Assembly (NCBI GenBank): GCA_051646105.1
Contig: JBOFCO010000193.1
Span: 1 to 17,891 of the forward strand
DNA: 17,891 bases
Direction of reading: 5' to 3'
DNA from: JBOFCO01 sp051646105
GTDB taxonomy: Bacteria > Pseudomonadota > Alphaproteobacteria > Rhodobacterales > Rhodobacteraceae
The position numbers and the translations under genes are program-made. The notes below the pieces were generated by a model. That model made no database searches and was not told the DNA's origin. It was given only the letters and a program-made list of their open reading frames with translations. Of the stretch, positions 1 through 7,477 are shown in pieces. Each line of letters starts with the position of its first letter. Within the stretch, counting starts at the first letter, position 1.

Positions 1-68
1 GGGGATGAGTGAGAGCCATCCATGTCGGGGTATCTTGAGAAAGTGGCGCTGCGTGCCGACAGTTACCC

Positions 69-695
69 CTACCCCCCGCACACATAAACCGCGCCACCCA
101 CCACCACCAGCGATACCGCCGAGGCCGTCAGTTGCTCCGGCGCGGTCAGCACCGTTACGGCGGTTTGCCCGATGGCCCCGACGGCGCGTTCCAGAAAGCC
201 GCGTTCGCCTTCCAGGATCACGGCACCGGAGGGCTTGTCGGTCAGCACCGATACACCCGCCGCAATCGCGGCATCGGTGGCCCCGGTGGCGACGGCATTG
301 CCCAGCCGCCCCAGCGCCAGCGCGGTTTCGGCGTTTTCGTTGACTCGTTCGCACAGGGTTTTCGTGGGCTTTCGGCAGGTCAGGTAAGCATCGCGCTGGC
401 CCAGCGACAGGCCGGTATAGGTTTTCGCCTCCCGGTCGTAGTTCAGGCAGAACACCGCGCGGGTTTCATCGTCCTGTTCCGGCGTCAGGTGGCGCAGCGT
501 GACATAGCCGGGGCAGGTGATCTTGCCAAAGCCGCCCAGCAGCCAGTCGCGATAGCTGAGATTGTCGCGAAACACCGGTTCCGCCGTGTCATAGGCCAGC
601 GCGACTTCGGCCCCGTTGACGGAGGTCAGGCAGGCCTTGGTTTTCGCCATTGCAGGCAGCGGGACAAGCATCAGCAGGATCAGAAAGCGCAGCAT
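69..695 (-). CDS. Secreted cysteine-containing protein of unknown function
   Basis: This 208-residue protein belongs to no family I recognise. Residues 1-17 form a clear signal peptide: a short basic start, a leucine-rich core and an AMA cleavage site before KTKAC. The mature part therefore probably lies in the periplasm or is exported. Six cysteines (22, 61, 83, 107, 115, 206) would allow up to three disulfides. There is no lipobox at the cleavage site. From about residue 125 the protein is rich in alanine, glycine and valine, and the last 25 residues are hydrophobic (around SLVVVGGAVYVCGG), so the C-terminus may associate with the membrane. It starts 3 bases after the stop of the AAA ATPase gene on the same strand, so the two are almost surely co-transcribed and probably translationally coupled. 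Start ATG at 695 is chosen because the signal peptide begins there. Signal peptide and layout are seen; function is unknown. Confidence 0.8.
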   Translation of the reverse strand: MLRFLILLMLVPLPAMAKTKACLTSVNGAEVALAYDTAEPVFRDNLSYRDWLLGGFGKITCPGYVTLRHLTPEQDDETRAVFCLNYDREAKTYTGLSLGQRDAYLTCRKPTKTLCERVNENAETALALGRLGNAVATGATDAAIAAGVSVLTDKPSGAVILEGERGFLERAVGAIGQTAVTVLTAPEQLTASAVSLVVVGGAVYVCGG

Positions 696-698
696 CGG

Positions 699-1865
699 TC
701 ACATCCAGTTGCGGGCAAGGTAATCCTCGAACATCGGCACGGTAAAGGCGATGTCGCCGTGGCCGGGGCTGTAGATCATGCCCTTGGCGATGATGCTGGC
801 CCGGCGCGGGGCAAGGGCCGTGATCTTATCGCCCATCGCGTCGGCCACATCCGCCGAACGATAGGGGCCAGTGCCCAGCCGCGCCATGGCGATCACATAG
901 TCGCGTTCCTTGGGTGTCAGCCGTTCGAACCGCACGCGGAAGAAGCCTTCGTCCAGCCGGGTCAGCGCGGCCCGGCTGGCGGTTTTCGCATCCTCCAGAT
1001 CGATAGGCGACTGCTCGGCGGCATTCCACGCCTGATAGCCCCATTCCTGAAGGTAATAGGGATAGCCGCGCGTTTCCGCGATAATCGCGCCCAGCGCGTC
1101 TTCGGTGATCGTCTCGCCCTCGTCCATGATCGGGCGGCGCAGCGCGTTGCGGGCGGCTTCGGCATCCAGCGCGCCCACGGTCGGAAAAGTGAACAGCCGT
1201 TCGGCATAGGATTTCGCCTCTCCCGAAAGCGCCGCGACCTGCGGCAGGCCTGCGCCAAAGAACAGCACCGGCAGGTTTTTCTGGCTGGTCTTGTGCAGGG
1301 CGACGATCAGGGCGGCGATCTCTCCCTCCGTCAGGTACTGAACCTCGTCTATCAGCAGCACCCAGCCGCGCCCGGCGGCCTTTGCGGCCTCTCCTGTGCG
1401 CACGAACAGGTCCGCAAGGTCGTTTTCCAGATCGCCGCTGTCGGCGACGCCCGGTTCGGCATCGACGCTGATGCCGAATTCCCCCACCTTCAGCTTGAAG
1501 GCGCTGGCAAAGGCCCGCAGCGCACGAAAGGCGGCGTGGGTGGTGGCCTTTGCGCTTTCCGCCAGCGACAGGCGGCGCAGCACCTGATGCACCTTGGGGA
1601 ACAGCAGGTCGGCCAGCGTGCGGCCCTCCGGTGCCTCGATCAGCGATGTCAGATGCCCGAAACGCTCCGCCTCCTGCTCGATCTTGTTCAGCAGCACGGT
1701 CTTGCCCACCCCGCGCAGGCCCAGCAGAATCTGTGCCCGCGCGTGCCGCCCGGTCAGCACCCGTTGCAGGGCGGTGCCGGCCTCTTCAATGATCCGGTCA
1801 CGGCCAGCGAGTTCGGGTGGCTGTGATCCCGCGCCGGGGGCAAAGGGGTTGCGAACGGGGTCCAT
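699..1865 (-). CDS. AAA ATPase, Orc1/Cdc6-like, with C-terminal winged-helix region
   Basis: A 388-residue cytoplasmic P-loop ATPase. The Walker A motif GLRGVGKT is at residues 49-56 and Walker B (VLLIDE, with D173 and E174) is at about 169-174. A sensor-1-like strand LPVLFFGAGLP follows at about 200-210. The last 80 residues (LTPKERDYVIAM, then a run ending in GDIAFTVPMFEDYL) look like the winged-helix domain found at the end of Orc1/Cdc6-type and related archaeal-type ATPases. Such proteins are usually ATP-dependent DNA- or partner-binding switches, but I cannot name the substrate. Length is normal for this type and there is no sign of truncation. It is the first gene of a two-gene unit with the secreted protein just downstream. 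The start ATG at 1865 gives a natural N-terminus about 20 residues before the conserved AGRDRII segment; its ribosome site is weak. ATPase fold is certain; cellular role is unknown. Confidence 0.88.
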   Translation of the reverse strand: MDPVRNPFAPGAGSQPPELAGRDRIIEEAGTALQRVLTGRHARAQILLGLRGVGKTVLLNKIEQEAERFGHLTSLIEAPEGRTLADLLFPKVHQVLRRLSLAESAKATTHAAFRALRAFASAFKLKVGEFGISVDAEPGVADSGDLENDLADLFVRTGEAAKAAGRGWVLLIDEVQYLTEGEIAALIVALHKTSQKNLPVLFFGAGLPQVAALSGEAKSYAERLFTFPTVGALDAEAARNALRRPIMDEGETITEDALGAIIAETRGYPYYLQEWGYQAWNAAEQSPIDLEDAKTASRAALTRLDEGFFRVRFERLTPKERDYVIAMARLGTGPYRSADVADAMGDKITALAPRRASIIAKGMIYSPGHGDIAFTVPMFEDYLARNWM

Positions 1866-1888
1866 CGGGGCATCTCTAGGGAAGTTAC

Positions 1889-1918
1889 GGCTTTATAGCG
1901 TGAATGATGTATAAAGCC
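1889..1918. promoter_or_regulatory. AT-rich inverted repeat upstream of the AAA ATPase gene
   Basis: Perfect 9-base arms GGCTTTATA (1889-1897) and TATAAAGCC (1910-1918) flank a 12-base centre. The repeat sits 24 bases before the ATPase start and about 30 bases after the hemE stop, in a short AT-rich island within GC-rich DNA. On the minus strand the proximal arm contains TATAAA, which could serve as a -10 element, so a dimeric regulator bound here would cover the promoter. A weak hairpin ending hemE transcription is the alternative, but there is no T-run after it. The repeat is seen; the role is inferred. Confidence 0.5.
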
Positions 1919-1947
1919 ACATAATTTCCTATAAGACCGGAAGAAAG

Positions 1948-2988
1948 CTATGGGTCAACCGCCCCCCGCACCGCCTCCACCATCCGCGCCACATTGTCGG
2001 GGCTGGCGTCCGGCGTGATGCCGTGGCCGAGGTTGAAGATATGCGGCCCGCGGGAAAAGGCGCGGACGATGCGGCGGGTTTCATCCACCAAAGCCGCACC
2101 ACCCGTCACCATATGCCCCGGCGCAAGGTTGCCCTGCACGCAGCCGTCGCGCTGCACATGTTCTGCCGCCCATTCGGCGCTGACGGAATTGTCGAGCGCC
2201 ACGCAATCCGCGCCGGTGGCCTTGGCGAAACCGATGTAACCCTGACCCGCCTCACGCGGGAAGGCGATGACGGGCAGGCCGGGGTGGCGGGCTTTCAGCG
2301 CCGCAATGATCCGGGCGGCGGGAGCGACGGCGAAATCGGTAAAATCCTGCCCCTTCAGGCTGCCCGCCCAGCTATCAAACAGCTTCACCACCTCTGCCCC
2401 CGCCTGCACCTGCGTCGACAGGTATTCAATGGTGGCCTCAGAGATGCGGTCGATCAGCGCCGAAAACGCCTCCCGGTCAATCTCTTTCAGCCGGTGCGCC
2501 GGGGCCTGATCGGGCGTGCCGCGACCGGCGATCATATAGGTGGCCACCGTCCAGGGCGCCCCGGCAAAGCCGATCAGCGTGGTTTCGCGGGGCAGTTCTC
2601 GCGACAGGATGCGAACGGTTTCATAGATGGGCGACAGCGTTTCATGAATGTCCTCTACAGGTTTCAGCGCCCGCACCCCAGCCATATCGGTGATGGTGGA
2701 CAGCCGCGGACCCTCGCCGGTTTCAAACCACAGATCGGCCCCCAGTGCCTGAGGCAACAGCAGGATGTCGGCAAACAGGATCGCCGCGTCAAAGCCGAAG
2801 CGGCGGATCGGCTGCAAGGTCACCTCTGCCGCCAGCTCGGAATTGTAGCAGAGCGACAGGAAATCCCCCGCCTGCGCGCGGGTGGCACGGTATTCGGGCA
2901 GGTACCGCCCCGCCTGCCGCATCATCCAGATCGGCGGGGTGGCCAGAACCTCTCCCCTAAGGGCGCGCAAGATGGTTTTGTCGGTCAT
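1948..2988 (-). CDS. hemE: Uroporphyrinogen decarboxylase
   Basis: Decarboxylates the four acetate side chains of uroporphyrinogen III to give coproporphyrinogen III, a cytoplasmic step of haem and (bacterio)chlorophyll synthesis. The 346-residue product has the family's N-terminal signature at residues 19-34 (WMMRQAGRYLPEYR, with the substrate-binding arginines), the second signature GFAGAPWTVATYMIAG in the middle, and the C-terminal FNLGHGITPD segment. Length is typical. The frame stays open upstream to 3087, but ATG 2988 is chosen because the protein family begins at MTDKTILRAL, GGAGG lies 6 bases before it, and a longer form would overlap the start of hemC. It is divergent from hemC across 97 bases, an arrangement common in Rhodobacterales. 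Assignment is firm. Confidence 0.97.
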   Translation of the reverse strand: MTDKTILRALRGEVLATPPIWMMRQAGRYLPEYRATRAQAGDFLSLCYNSELAAEVTLQPIRRFGFDAAILFADILLLPQALGADLWFETGEGPRLSTITDMAGVRALKPVEDIHETLSPIYETVRILSRELPRETTLIGFAGAPWTVATYMIAGRGTPDQAPAHRLKEIDREAFSALIDRISEATIEYLSTQVQAGAEVVKLFDSWAGSLKGQDFTDFAVAPAARIIAALKARHPGLPVIAFPREAGQGYIGFAKATGADCVALDNSVSAEWAAEHVQRDGCVQGNLAPGHMVTGGAALVDETRRIVRAFSRGPHIFNLGHGITPDASPDNVARMVEAVRGAVDP

Positions 2989-3085
2989 GAGATGCCTCCG
3001 GGCTTGCGACTGCCTCACGCGGCTGCGACGGCTTGTCAATACATGCCCGATTGTCAGGCGGATTTGCCACGGGTAGGGATGGGCC
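2989..3085. promoter_or_regulatory. Divergent hemE-hemC intergenic region
   Basis: This 97-base gap must hold the promoters of both haem genes unless they lie inside coding sequence. On the minus strand a consensus -35 box TTGACA is at 3039-3034, but I see no good -10 box 16-18 bases on. On the plus strand TTGTCA occurs twice, at 3033-3038 and 3051-3056, 18 bases apart, which could be a direct-repeat binding site. I see no Fnr-type dyad (TTGAT-N4-ATCAA). GGAGG at 2994-2998 (read on the minus strand) is the hemE ribosome site. Confidence 0.45.
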
Positions 3086-4024
3086 ATGTCACAGGATCAC
3101 CCCAAGCCCGAACGCCCGCTTCGGATCGGCACGCGCGGATCGCCGCTGGCGCTGGCACAGGCCCATGAAACCCGCGACCGGCTGATGGCGGCGCATGACC
3201 TGCCGGAAGCAGCATTCCGGATCGTGGTCATCAAGGTGACCGGTGATCAGATTCAGGACAGGGCGCTGAAGGATATCGGCGGCAAGGGCCTGTTCACGCG
3301 CGAGATCGAGGAGGCGCTGCTGTCAGGCGGTATCGACATCGCCGTGCATTCAATGAAGGACATGCCGACGTTGCAGCCGGACGGTCTGGTGCTGGGCTGT
3401 TTCCTGCCGCGCGAGGATGTGAGGGATGCCTTTGTGTCGCCGGGGTTTGGCAGCCTTGCCGATCTGCCTTCGGGGGCGGTTGTGGGATCGTCGTCGCTGC
3501 GTCGTCGTGCACAACTGACGCACCGGCGGCCCGACCTGGGGCTGGTGGAGTTTCGCGGCAATGTGCAGACAAGGATGCGCAAGCTGGAGGAAGGCGTGGC
3601 CGCAGCCACCTTTCTGGCGATGGCCGGGCTGAACCGGCTAGGCATCGGCCATGTCGCGCGTTCGCCGATTTCGGTGGAGGAGATGCTGCCTGCCGTGGCG
3701 CAAGGTGCGATCGGGGTGGAGCGCCGCGCAGGTGATGACCGGGTGGCGGGATTGCTCGCCGCGATCCACGATGCGCCGACCGGGCTGCGGCTGGCGGCGG
3801 AACGGGCGTTCCTGCTGCGGCTCGACGGGTCGTGCAACACGCCGATTGCCGGACTTGCGGAGTTGGCCGGGGACCGGCTGCGGCTGAGGGGCGAATTGCT
3901 GCGCCCGGATGGCTCTGCCCGCGTGGCAGGCGAAATCGACGGTCTGGCGGCGGATGGTGCCGCGCTGGGCGACACGCTGGCGCGGCAGTTGCTGGCCGAG
4001 GCGGGACCGGGATTCTTTGGCTAG
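3086..4024 (+). CDS. hemC: Hydroxymethylbilane synthase (porphobilinogen deaminase)
   Basis: Joins four porphobilinogen molecules into the linear tetrapyrrole hydroxymethylbilane, upstream of HemE in the same pathway, in the cytoplasm. The 312-residue protein shows the family's landmarks in order: IGTRGSPLALAQA near residue 12, the ITGD-like stretch VIKVTGDQIQD, HSMKDMPT with the catalytic aspartate D92, SSSLRRRAQL, the EFRGNVQTR arginines, and LDGSCNTPIAG with C250. That cysteine carries the dipyrromethane cofactor. Nothing essential is missing. Its stop codon lies in the same CTAG tetramer as the stop of the MFS gene on the other strand, so the two genes end tail-to-tail with a 4-base overlap. 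Start ATG 3086 is the natural N-terminus. Assignment is firm. Confidence 0.97.
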   Translation: MSQDHPKPERPLRIGTRGSPLALAQAHETRDRLMAAHDLPEAAFRIVVIKVTGDQIQDRALKDIGGKGLFTREIEEALLSGGIDIAVHSMKDMPTLQPDGLVLGCFLPREDVRDAFVSPGFGSLADLPSGAVVGSSSLRRRAQLTHRRPDLGLVEFRGNVQTRMRKLEEGVAAATFLAMAGLNRLGIGHVARSPISVEEMLPAVAQGAIGVERRAGDDRVAGLLAAIHDAPTGLRLAAERAFLLRLDGSCNTPIAGLAELAGDRLRLRGELLRPDGSARVAGEIDGLAADGAALGDTLARQLLAEAGPGFFG

Positions 4025-5250
4025 ACGCGCCGATCCGCCCAGACCAGAAGCCCAGCCCCGATCAGCGACGCGACCGTCGCAATCAAAGCTACCAGCCCAT
4101 AACCCGCGACTACGGTCCCCAGTGTAAAGCACAGGGCAGCCAGCACATCCCCGGCCAGCCGTTGCAGCGCCATCAGCGAAGCTCCCGTGCCGGGACGATC
4201 GGCAAGAAGGTCTTGCAGATAGGCAATGGGCAGGGTCAGCGTGATCGCGCCACCGATCGCCGCAGGCAGCACCAGCAACCAGACAAACGGCGATCCGGCC
4301 AGGACCGGCAGCAGCGCCACGTGCAGCGCATAGATCGCCGTGCCTGCCAGGATCACCGGCGGACGCGGCAGGTGACGCAGCAGCGCGGGAAGGGTCAGCA
4401 TGAACGGCACTTCCAGCCCCGCGACAAGCCCGACATACAGCGCTACATCCTGCGGGCCACGCCCCACGGCAGGCACCAGCACCAGCCCGACGATGACCAT
4501 ATAGACGGTCGCCGCCGCGATGACCCCGCCCAGCGCCATTATGCGCCCGGTGATCGCCGGGCGCGCAAGTTCGGCCAGTGCCCGGCGCAGAGACAGGCCA
4601 GAGGGCTGGTCCTTCCACAAGGCATTGCCGTCCGCTGGCCAGTGCCGAAGTGTCAGGACAAGCATCAGGGCCGAAAGCACCAGACAGACCGGATAGATCG
4701 ACAGCACCGCGGCGCCCCGTGCAAAGGCCACCGCCCAAAGCGGCAGGATCACCACGAACGGCAGGGCAAAAAGCGCGCGGACCACGGCCATGATGCCATC
4801 GCCCAGCGCCACGGGATATGCAGTGGATGCCTGCCGGGACAAGGCGAAAAGCTGCCCGAAAAGCGCAGATGACAGCGGCAAAAGCAGCCCGTGCGCCAGC
4901 AGGAATCCGCCCTTGACGGGTAATAACGTCATGATCGCCATGGCTGCCGTTACCAGCGCGGCGGACCAGACCGCAAAAACCTTGCGACGGGATGTCTGAT
5001 CTGAACGAATACCCACAAACACCGATGTCGTCACCGACAGCAGAGTGGACACCACCATCAGCGCTGCATAGCCGATATCGCCAAGGCCGAAATGATCCAC
5101 AGCGAGGACGGACACATAAGGCCCGAGCGTACAGACAACACCGCCCAGAAGCAGCATCATCGCGGCGGCGGTGCGCAGCGCAGGATCGGCCCAGACGGTC
5201 AGCAAGGGTTGCACCGCAGCCTCGGTTGAACTGGACAGGCCGCGCATCAT
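4021..5250 (-). CDS. MFS transporter, probable efflux permease (sugar-efflux-like)
   Basis: An inner-membrane transporter of the major facilitator superfamily, 409 residues, nearly all hydrophobic, with roughly 12 predicted membrane spans in two halves. A cytoplasmic loop after the second span has the family's basic motif (GIRSDQTSRRK), and there is a longer polar loop in the middle (about residues 190-215, HWPADGNALWKDQPSG). The overall look resembles the SetA-type sugar efflux group, but the substrate cannot be read from sequence. The frame is open to 5313, yet ATG 5250 (or the adjacent ATG 5247) is preferred: the extra residues are arginine- and cysteine-rich nonsense lying inside the upstream gene. 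With that start the gene follows the FAD oxidoreductase stop as TGA-A-ATG, so the pair is probably translationally coupled; the transporter may export or import a substrate or product of that enzyme (inference). Confidence 0.85.
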   Translation of the reverse strand: MMRGLSSSTEAAVQPLLTVWADPALRTAAAMMLLLGGVVCTLGPYVSVLAVDHFGLGDIGYAALMVVSTLLSVTTSVFVGIRSDQTSRRKVFAVWSAALVTAAMAIMTLLPVKGGFLLAHGLLLPLSSALFGQLFALSRQASTAYPVALGDGIMAVVRALFALPFVVILPLWAVAFARGAAVLSIYPVCLVLSALMLVLTLRHWPADGNALWKDQPSGLSLRRALAELARPAITGRIMALGGVIAAATVYMVIVGLVLVPAVGRGPQDVALYVGLVAGLEVPFMLTLPALLRHLPRPPVILAGTAIYALHVALLPVLAGSPFVWLLVLPAAIGGAITLTLPIAYLQDLLADRPGTGASLMALQRLAGDVLAALCFTLGTVVAGYGLVALIATVASLIGAGLLVWADRRV

Positions 5251-5251
5251 T

Positions 5252-6676
5252 TCAGGGCAGCACCTTCCCCGGATTGAGCAGGTTCTGCGGATCGAGCGCC
5301 ATCTTGATCGCATGCATCACATCCAGCGCGACCGGGTCCTTGCGGCGCGCCATCGTGCCGCGTTTGGAAATGCCGATGCCATGCTCTGCGGAGAATGACC
5401 CGTGCAATTCCGCCACCACATCCTCGACCGCCTCGCGGATCGCGTCTTCATGCGCGGGATCGTCGCGGCTGGGATAGACGGTATAATGCAGGTTGCCATC
5501 GCCCAGATGACCCACCCAAAGACTGTCTGCCTGCGGGTCCAGCGTCGCAAGGCGGTTTTCGATGCGGATCAGGAAATCGGCGACCCTGTCCAGCGGCAGG
5601 GCGATGTCGGTATCGACCAGCGGCAGGCGCGTCAGGGTCAGCTCCGCCGCCGCTTCACGGCGTTTCCACATTTCCATCCGCTGCGCGTCGGATCGGGCGA
5701 TGACGGCATCGGCCAGCGCACCTTCGTCCATCAGTGTGGCCAGCGTATCCTCCAGCAATGCGACCAGCGGGACGGTCCCGTCGGGGCCGGTTTCCGTGTC
5801 ACGCGGGGCGGTCGCACCCAGTTCGACAAGGATCGTCACATCATGGATGCGGTCGAAGGGCTGACGCAGTTCCGGCAACTGGCGGGAAAGCTGCTCCATA
5901 TAGGCGCGGGGCATATATTCGAACGCCTCGACCGTGCCACCGGTTGCCTGTTGCAGCCGGTTCAGCAGGGAAAGGGCATCCGGCAGGCTGCGCAGGGCCA
6001 GCGTGGCAGTGGCACGGGCGGCGGGCAGCGGCACCAGTTTCAGCGTGGCTGCGGTGATGATGCCAAGCGTGCCTTCCGCGCCGATGAACAGGTCTTTCAG
6101 CGCATAGCCGGTGTTGTCCTTGTGCAAAGCGCTTTGCAGGTTCATTACCCGGCCATCGGCCAGAACAACCTCCATCCCCAGACACAGCGCGCGGGTGGAC
6201 CCATACCGCAGCACGTTGGACCCGCCGGCATTGGTCGAAAGAACGCCGCCGATCATCGCCGATCCGCGCGCCCCGAACCACAGCGGAAAGAACAGATCCT
6301 GTTTCGCCGCCGCGTCGTGCAACGATGACAGGATCACGCCCGCCTCCGTCACGGCGGTGCGGGTGGCGGGGTTGATGCCGCGGATGCGGTTCATCCGCGC
6401 CAGCGACAGCATCAGCGTGCCTTCGGCATGGGTACCGCCGTTCAGCCCGGTACGGCCGCTGACCGGCACAACCGGCACACCTGCCTTGGCGGCAATCTTC
6501 ATCGCCAGCGAAACCTCGGCGGTAGAGCCGGGGCGCAGCACGGCCAGCGGATGCCAGTGGTATTTCCTTGTCCATTCCTGCCCATATGGTGCCGCATCGG
6601 TACCGGTCAGCACATGTGCGGGACCAAGGGCATGGCGAAGGGCGTCAAGCGCTGCGATCTGTTCAGCTTTGGGCAT
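5252..6676 (-). CDS. FAD-linked oxidoreductase, GlcD/D-2-hydroxyacid dehydrogenase type
   Basis: A 474-residue flavoenzyme of the vanillyl-alcohol-oxidase/PCMH superfamily. Seen: the N-terminal FAD domain with PVSGRTGLNGGTHAEG at about residues 71-86, STNAGGSNVLRYGSTR in the adenine-binding region, and the EGTLGIITAATLKL strand; then the C-terminal FAD-oxidase domain with the metal/substrate histidines of GHLGDGNLHY and AEHGIGISKRG near the end. This architecture is shared by D-lactate, glycolate and D-2-hydroxyglutarate dehydrogenases, which oxidise D-2-hydroxyacids and pass electrons to cytochromes, quinones or ETF; the exact substrate is open. The start is put at ATG 6676 (MPKAEQ); ATG 6703 in frame would add nine residues, and neither has a strong ribosome site. 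It leads a two-gene unit with the MFS permease and is divergent from the YceI-like gene. Confidence 0.92.
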   Translation of the reverse strand: MPKAEQIAALDALRHALGPAHVLTGTDAAPYGQEWTRKYHWHPLAVLRPGSTAEVSLAMKIAAKAGVPVVPVSGRTGLNGGTHAEGTLMLSLARMNRIRGINPATRTAVTEAGVILSSLHDAAAKQDLFFPLWFGARGSAMIGGVLSTNAGGSNVLRYGSTRALCLGMEVVLADGRVMNLQSALHKDNTGYALKDLFIGAEGTLGIITAATLKLVPLPAARATATLALRSLPDALSLLNRLQQATGGTVEAFEYMPRAYMEQLSRQLPELRQPFDRIHDVTILVELGATAPRDTETGPDGTVPLVALLEDTLATLMDEGALADAVIARSDAQRMEMWKRREAAAELTLTRLPLVDTDIALPLDRVADFLIRIENRLATLDPQADSLWVGHLGDGNLHYTVYPSRDDPAHEDAIREAVEDVVAELHGSFSAEHGIGISKRGTMARRKDPVALDVMHAIKMALDPQNLLNPGKVLP

Positions 6677-6741
6677 GATGATATCCGGAATTTGCCACAA
6701 CATCGCGCGGAAGGCGCAAAAGTTCCAGAGCGTATCGCCTG

Positions 6742-6769
6742 TTGACGTGGTGCTGATGCGGGCGATAAT
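6742..6769 (+). promoter_or_regulatory. Sigma70-like promoter for the YceI-like gene
   Basis: TTGACG (6742-6747, five of six consensus bases) and GATAAT (6764-6769, five of six) are separated by 16 bases. Transcription would start near 6776, giving a leader of about 27 bases that contains GGAGA at 6793-6797, well placed for ATG 6803. This is the best-looking promoter in the window. It is a pattern match only. Confidence 0.6.
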
Positions 6770-6802
6770 AATTAGTCAATGACCTAAGTGATGGAGACGC
6801 CG

Positions 6803-7453
6803 ATGTTCCGCACATTCTGTGCCGCCGTGTTGAGTGTCGCCCTTGCCGGGACAGCCTGGGCACAGGCGACCAGCAGCGATCCCGCCCCGGCAGGCGACTA
6901 CAAGCTCGACCTCGCCCACGGCCGGCTGATTTTCCAGGTCAACCATGTGGGCTTTTCCAACTACACGGCCTTTTTCAAGACATTCGACGCCGCACTGGCC
7001 TTCGACCCGGATGCACCGGAAAGCATGGTGCTGGAAGCCACGGTCGATGCCGGCTCGGTCGAAACGCTGTACCCGGATCCCCGCTTCGACTTCAACGCCA
7101 TGATCGCCGGGGCGGATTTTCTGGATGCCGCGACCTATCCGCAGATGACCTACAAGAGCACTGCGATCAAGCTGACAGGGGAGAAGACCGCCGAAGTCAC
7201 CGGCGACCTGACCCTGCATGGTATGACCAAGCCGGTGGCTCTGGACGTGGTGTTCAACGGCGGATACGCCGGGCATCCGATGGATGCCGGCGCACGGATA
7301 GGATTTTCGGCACGGGGCGTGTTGAAACGGTCAGATTTCGGGATCAGCTATGGAATACCCGCCCCGGGCACGACCTTGGGCGTGGGGGATGACGTGACGA
7401 TCCTGATCGAGGCGGAGTTCATCAATCCCGACGCGCCGAAAGTGACGGAATAG
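6803..7453 (+). CDS. Periplasmic YceI-like (lipid-binding) protein
   Basis: A 216-residue exported protein of the YceI family, lipocalin-like beta-barrels that bind isoprenoid or amphiphilic ligands in the periplasm. Residues 1-21 are a signal peptide ending AWA before QATSS. The family pattern follows: YKLDLAHGRLIFQVNHVGFSN, FDAALAFDPDAPE, DFNAMIAGADFLDAATYPQMTYKS, then GDLTLHGMTKPVALDVVFNG and SARGVLKRSDFGISYGIP, where the LKRSDFGI block is highly characteristic. The reading frame opens at 6788 or 6791, but ATG 6803 is chosen because GGAGA lies 5 bases before it and the signal peptide begins there. It stands alone with its own promoter, divergent from the FAD oxidoreductase and convergent with the esterase. 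The ligand is unknown. Confidence 0.93.
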   Translation: MFRTFCAAVLSVALAGTAWAQATSSDPAPAGDYKLDLAHGRLIFQVNHVGFSNYTAFFKTFDAALAFDPDAPESMVLEATVDAGSVETLYPDPRFDFNAMIAGADFLDAATYPQMTYKSTAIKLTGEKTAEVTGDLTLHGMTKPVALDVVFNGGYAGHPMDAGARIGFSARGVLKRSDFGISYGIPAPGTTLGVGDDVTILIEAEFINPDAPKVTE

Positions 7454-7477
7454 CACGACGAAAGCCTGCGTCACTTT
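7439..7477. terminator. Bidirectional hairpin between convergent YceI-like and esterase genes
   Basis: Perfect 9-base arms AAAGTGACG (7439-7447) and CGTCACTTT (7469-7477) enclose a 21-base loop. On the plus strand the stem is followed by a further T (TTTT in all), and on the minus strand it ends in TTT. The stop of the YceI-like gene is in the loop and the esterase stop is in the right arm. It is placed to end transcription from both sides; the long loop and short T-run make it a modest terminator. Confidence 0.5.

Noticed and set aside
1..68. Possible start of a further minus-strand gene (ATG at 23 or 19)
   Set aside because: Fewer than eight codons remain before the window edge and there is no convincing ribosome site, so it cannot be supported.
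132..1826. A 564-codon open frame on the plus strand opposite the ATPase and secreted protein
   Set aside because: It crosses two clear minus-strand genes, has antisense-like composition and no recognisable domain. The ATPase's Walker motifs fix the real strand.
2989..3085. Fnr or PpsR/CrtJ site controlling the haem genes
   Set aside because: Neither TTGAT-N4-ATCAA nor TGT-N12-ACA is present in the gap; only repeated TTGTCA is seen.
2023..3168. A 381-codon open frame on the plus strand opposite hemE and overlapping the start of hemC
   Set aside because: hemE has all its signatures on the other strand, and the frame also runs out of frame into hemC.
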